NCBI RefSeq assembly: GCF_025666195.1
Contig: NZ_CP102592.1
Coordinates: 2,480,001-2,544,000, forward strand
DNA from: Xanthomonas sp. CFBP 8443
GTDB lineage: Bacteria > Pseudomonadota > Gammaproteobacteria > Xanthomonadales > Xanthomonadaceae
Length of the DNA stretch: 64,000 nucleotides
Direction of reading: 5' to 3'
Both the position numbers and the translations under genes were made by a program. The first letter of the stretch is position 1. Every line of letters begins with the position of its first letter. Shown piece by piece: positions 61,218 to 64,000 of this stretch. Under the pieces are notes generated by a model that was not told the DNA's origin, did not search any database, and saw nothing but the letters and a program-made list of their open reading frames with translations.

Positions 61218-61637
61218 ATGAACGTCGCCCTGTGGTGGCAGCAACTGCTGCTGGCGATGGCCGGCGGCGCGGTCGGTTCCGGGCTGCGTTTCGCCGTCGG
61301 CAGCGCACTGCTGCAGCGCTACGGCGCCGGCTTTCCGTGGGGCACGCTGGCGGTGAACCTGGTCGGCGCGTTCTTCGGCGGCTTCCTGCTGGTCTGGATC
61401 GAAGGCAAGGGCGCCAGCGCACCGTACTGGCGGGCGCTGCTGATCGTCGGCCTGCTCGGTGGCCTGACCACGTTCTCCTCGCTGATGATGGAGAGCCTGG
61501 TGTTCCTGCGCGGCGGGCGCGGCGGCATGGTGCCGGTGTACCTGGCGATCACACTGGCGGCGGGCCTGCTGCTGGTGATCGGCGGCGCCCGCGTGGCGAC
61601 GGAACTGCGTCCGCCGGTCGTCGGGGTCGACAAGTGA
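61218..61637 (+). CDS. crcB: Fluoride ion channel CrcB (Fluc)
   Basis: 139 residues with four membrane segments. [33 protein letters not shown] and [16 protein letters not shown] carry the conserved Asn and the Phe-containing TTFS motif that line the Fluc pore. It works as an antiparallel dimer to expel fluoride. Controlled by the riboswitch upstream. Confidence 0.95.
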   Translation: MNVALWWQQLLLAMAGGAVGSGLRFAVGSALLQRYGAGFPWGTLAVNLVGAFFGGFLLVWIEGKGASAPYWRALLIVGLLGGLTTFSSLMMESLVFLRGGRGGMVPVYLAITLAAGLLLVIGGARVATELRPPVVGVDK

Positions 61638-61656
61638 GTGGCGCTGGCCAGACGCG

Positions 61657-61989
61657 CTAGGACAACAGCGCGGCGACCAGGCCCAGCGGCGGTGCGGCCA
61701 GCGCCAGCGGCACCATGGCGCGGGGCCGATAGGGGAGCAGTCCGTAGGTCAGCAGCGCGGCGCTGGCGCTGAGCGTGCCCAGCCACAGTACCGGGCCGAT
61801 GGTCCAGCCCAGCGCCGTCACGCAACACGCGAACGCCGCGGCCAGCAGCAGCCAGCCGACGATCCGCAGCTGGCGCATCCGTGCCGGCGCGGCGCGGCGC
61901 GCACCGTGCAGCTCCAACTGGTGTTTCTCCATCGCCAGGCACAGCGCGACGAAACCGGAGAAGGCCAGACACAGGCCGAGCGAGCTCAT
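61657..61989 (-). CDS. DUF3325 family small membrane protein
   Basis: 110 residues with three or four hydrophobic segments (LGLCLAFSGFVALCLAM, IVGWLLLAAAFACCVTALGW, AALLTYGLLPY). The gene order DUF3649-PepSY-DUF3325 next to TonB-dependent receptors is common in pseudomonads and xanthomonads and points to siderophore or iron-chelate use. Its ATG overlaps the PepSY gene's stop by 4 nt. Confidence 0.75.
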   Translation of the reverse strand: MSSLGLCLAFSGFVALCLAMEKHQLELHGARRAAPARMRQLRIVGWLLLAAAFACCVTALGWTIGPVLWLGTLSASAALLTYGLLPYRPRAMVPLALAAPPLGLVAALLS

Positions 61990-63608
61990 TGCGCTTCCAG
62001 CGCCGCGGCCGACGCCGGCTGCGCCGATGCCGCGCGTTCGCGGGCACGGCGTTCGGCCGCCGACAGCGGCGGCTGCCAGCGCTGCATGCGCCGCGCGGCG
62101 ACCGCCAGCGCGCAGCCCAGCCCGAAGCACACCAGATCCACCGAGGCCAGCGCCCAATCGCCGGCCGGCAACGTCATGCCCAGATGCGCATCGGTGGTCA
62201 GCGCGTTGAGCACCGGCAGCAGCGCAAACATGGCCGCGCCCAGGTACAACTGCCAGGCCCACATCGCGCGCCTGGGCCAGACGAAGGCCGCGAGCAGCGC
62301 CGCCGCCCAGGCAAGGAAGAACACCGCCGCTTCCTGGTCCAGACGCTCGGCCACCTGCAGCGGGATCAGCCGATTGCCCCAGAAATAGGCGGCGAAGGCG
62401 ATCGGCAGCCCGGCCACCGCGCCGATGTTCAACGCGTCGACCAGGCGCAGGCCGAAGCCGATCCTGCCGGCCTTGGCATGCTTGGGCCGCTCCTTGACCG
62501 CCCACAGGATCACCCCGCTGGCGACCATCAGGCAGCCGAGCAGGCCCGACCCGAAGAACAGCCAGCGCAGCCCGGACCCGGCGAAGTGGGCCAAGTGCAG
62601 GCCGTACAAGGTGCTGCGGGTCTGCGCGGCGGCGCCGGGCTGGCCGCTGCGCGCCAGGACCTGCCCGTTGCCGGCGTCGAGCAGCAGCGACGGCGGATCG
62701 TAGGCCAGGCGCTGACCGCCGCCCTGGCGGATCTCGATCACCGCCGCGGCGTCGGCAGGGTTGTACAGCGAGAACCCGGCGATCTGCGCCTGCGCGCCCC
62801 ATTCGGCCCGCGCCACGTCCAGCAGCCGCGCGATCGGCAGGCGCCGGCCGGGCTCGCCGCTGGCCTCGCGGGTATTTTCCGGCTGCTGGAAGGCCTCGGC
62901 GTAGAACGCCGCTTCGGCATCCGGATAGGCGACCTTGATGCCCCACGGCAAGTACATCAGCATCAGCGTGACCAGCCCGGTGTAGGTGATCATCGCGTGG
63001 TAGGGCAGGGCCAGCACCGCACTGACGTTGTGGAAATCCAGCCACGAGCGCTGCCCCTTGGCCGGGCGGAAGGTGAAGAAGTCCTTGAAGATCTTCTTGT
63101 GGGTGATGACCCCGGTGATGATCGCCACCAGCATGAACATCGCGCAGAAGCCGACGATGTAGCGCGCCCACGTCACCGGGATGTAGTGCAGATCGAAGTG
63201 CAGGCGATAGAAGAAGTCGCCGCCGCGCGTGTCGCGCGCGGCGCTGGCGCGGCCGCTGAGCGGATCCAGCAAGGCGTCGCCGAATCTCTGCTTGCGGCTC
63301 TGCTTGCTGCCGTCGGCCGGCGGCGGATTGCGCCAGAACACCTGGGTCACCGACGAACGCGCGCCCGGCAGCGCCACCGTCCATTGCGGCGACTGCGGTG
63401 CTTCGCGTTCCAGCAGCGCGATCGCGCGCGCGGCGACGGCGTCGGTACTCAGCTGCGCATGCGGCAGCTCCGGACGCATCCAGCGGCTGATCTCGTCGCG
63501 GAAATAGCTGGCGGTGCCGGCCATGAAGATCAGCAGCAGCACCCAGCCGACCAGCAGCCCGGTCCAGGTATGCAGCCAGGCCATCGACTGGCGGAATCCC
63601 TGCTTCAT
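61986..63608 (-). CDS. PepSY-domain iron-regulated membrane protein
   Basis: 540 residues. FRQSMAWLHTWTGLLVGWVLLLIFMAGT at the start, PepSY repeats in the periplasmic parts (DVARAEWGAQAQIAGFSLYNP), and GVITHKKIFKDFFTFRP plus SWLDFHNVSAVLALPYHAMITYTG with membrane His pairs. Proteins of this family (PiuB-like) are thought to reduce or release iron from siderophores at the inner membrane. Overlaps both neighbours by 4 nt. Confidence 0.88.
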   Translation of the reverse strand: MKQGFRQSMAWLHTWTGLLVGWVLLLIFMAGTASYFRDEISRWMRPELPHAQLSTDAVAARAIALLEREAPQSPQWTVALPGARSSVTQVFWRNPPPADGSKQSRKQRFGDALLDPLSGRASAARDTRGGDFFYRLHFDLHYIPVTWARYIVGFCAMFMLVAIITGVITHKKIFKDFFTFRPAKGQRSWLDFHNVSAVLALPYHAMITYTGLVTLMLMYLPWGIKVAYPDAEAAFYAEAFQQPENTREASGEPGRRLPIARLLDVARAEWGAQAQIAGFSLYNPADAAAVIEIRQGGGQRLAYDPPSLLLDAGNGQVLARSGQPGAAAQTRSTLYGLHLAHFAGSGLRWLFFGSGLLGCLMVASGVILWAVKERPKHAKAGRIGFGLRLVDALNIGAVAGLPIAFAAYFWGNRLIPLQVAERLDQEAAVFFLAWAAALLAAFVWPRRAMWAWQLYLGAAMFALLPVLNALTTDAHLGMTLPAGDWALASVDLVCFGLGCALAVAARRMQRWQPPLSAAERRARERAASAQPASAAALEAQ

Positions 63609-63952
63609 GGCGCGTGCTGCTGCAGCCAAGCGATGGCCAGCGCCATCGGCGCCAGCACCGCGAGAATGCCCAGCCAGGCGCGCGCCGCACTGCGCGTGGC
63701 GAACGCCCACAGCGCGGTGCAGGCGCAGACCAGGATGCCCAGCATCATGCCGCTCAGCACTGCCTGCGCGCGCAGCGACGGCCACAGCAGCGGCAACAGC
63801 GCAGAGGTCGCCGCGGCCAGCGCATAGCCGCCGAAGATCGCCGCCACGCTGCGCGAAAGCACGCCCAACCAGGGCGGCAACGGACGCCGCGGCGTGGCGG
63901 TCGTGCCCGGGACGCGGGGATCGTGCAGGGGGGCGGGAGCAACTGGATGCAT
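63605..63952 (-). CDS. DUF3649-like small membrane protein
   Basis: 115 residues with three hydrophobic segments (LGVLSRSVAAIFGGYALAAATSALLPLL, AVLSGMMLGILVCACTALWAFA, WLGILAVLAPMALAIAWL). First visible gene of the PepSY operon; a TonB-dependent receptor gene often precedes it and would lie outside the window. ATG at 63952 preferred over an in-frame GTG at 63976. Confidence 0.72.
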   Translation of the reverse strand: MHPVAPAPLHDPRVPGTTATPRRPLPPWLGVLSRSVAAIFGGYALAAATSALLPLLWPSLRAQAVLSGMMLGILVCACTALWAFATRSAARAWLGILAVLAPMALAIAWLQQHAP

Positions 63953-64000
63953 GGAAGCCTTGTCGGGGAAAAGCACCGGCTTGGCATCGGCTAGGCGGGA

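Overview
This is a GC-rich window from a gammaproteobacterium of the Xanthomonadaceae/Lysobacteraceae, most probably Xanthomonas. That call rests on gene content and order: a second sigma-54 gene (rpoN2) next to fleQ, the fliC-flgL-flgK...flgB-cheV-flgA-flgM block, a RavR-like GGDEF-EAL-receiver protein beside it, and the clpS-clpA-infA-aat, trxB-ftsK and lolA-rarA neighbourhoods. I see no rRNA, tRNA, CRISPR array or prophage.

Layout. Positions 1-4075 (minus strand) hold a tightly coupled sugar/polyol-phosphate operon: a TagD-like cytidylyltransferase, a TagB/TagF-like glycerophosphotransferase, an ATP-grasp/HAD fusion and a family-2 glycosyltransferase cut by the window edge. It follows the flagellar master-regulator operon rpoN2-receiver-fleQ (4135-7416). 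Next upstream are a LuxR-type response regulator, a PilZ-like protein, a FliT-like chaperone, fliS, fliD and fliC (7703-12596). After a membrane protein of unknown function comes the rod, ring and hook block flgL to flgB (14146-24888), then cheV, and divergently flgA, flgM and flgN (25060-27737). Positions 27822-36004 are a signalling cluster: two histidine kinases, a GGDEF-EAL-receiver protein and a PAS-GGDEF-EAL protein. Positions 36305-40138 encode a predicted outer-membrane protein and an ABC transporter with a duplicated, fused permease. A REP-like palindrome and an IS110-family element follow, then a chemoreceptor (42015-43205). From 43341 on the genes are mostly housekeeping: hflD, mnmA, a Nudix hydrolase, clpS, clpA, infA, aat, trxB, ftsK, lolA, a His-rich CDF metal exporter, rarA, a fluoride riboswitch with crcB, and a PepSY-type iron-uptake membrane operon at the right edge.

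Regulatory logic readable in the sequence. Sigma-54 promoters (GG-N10-GC) precede rpoN2 (two), flgB, flgG and flgA. Sigma-28 (FliA) promoters, all with an 11-nt spacer, precede fliC, fliD, flgM, the chemoreceptor and the PAS-GGDEF-EAL gene; a weaker 12-nt version overlaps the start of cheV. The window therefore shows both the middle (RpoN2/FleQ) and the late (FliA/FlgM) tiers of the flagellar cascade and ties a c-di-GMP enzyme and an unlinked chemoreceptor to the late tier. A perfect palindrome, TGTAGGGAAAATCCCTACA, lies at enhancer distance from the promoter closest to rpoN2.

Most unusual items: the glycerol-phosphate/ATP-grasp-HAD operon attached to the flagellar regulators; the IS110 element beside a REP palindrome with a candidate bridge-RNA region; the substituted EAL residues in the RavR-like protein; and a long structured leader at about 36069-36304 that I cannot assign to a known class.
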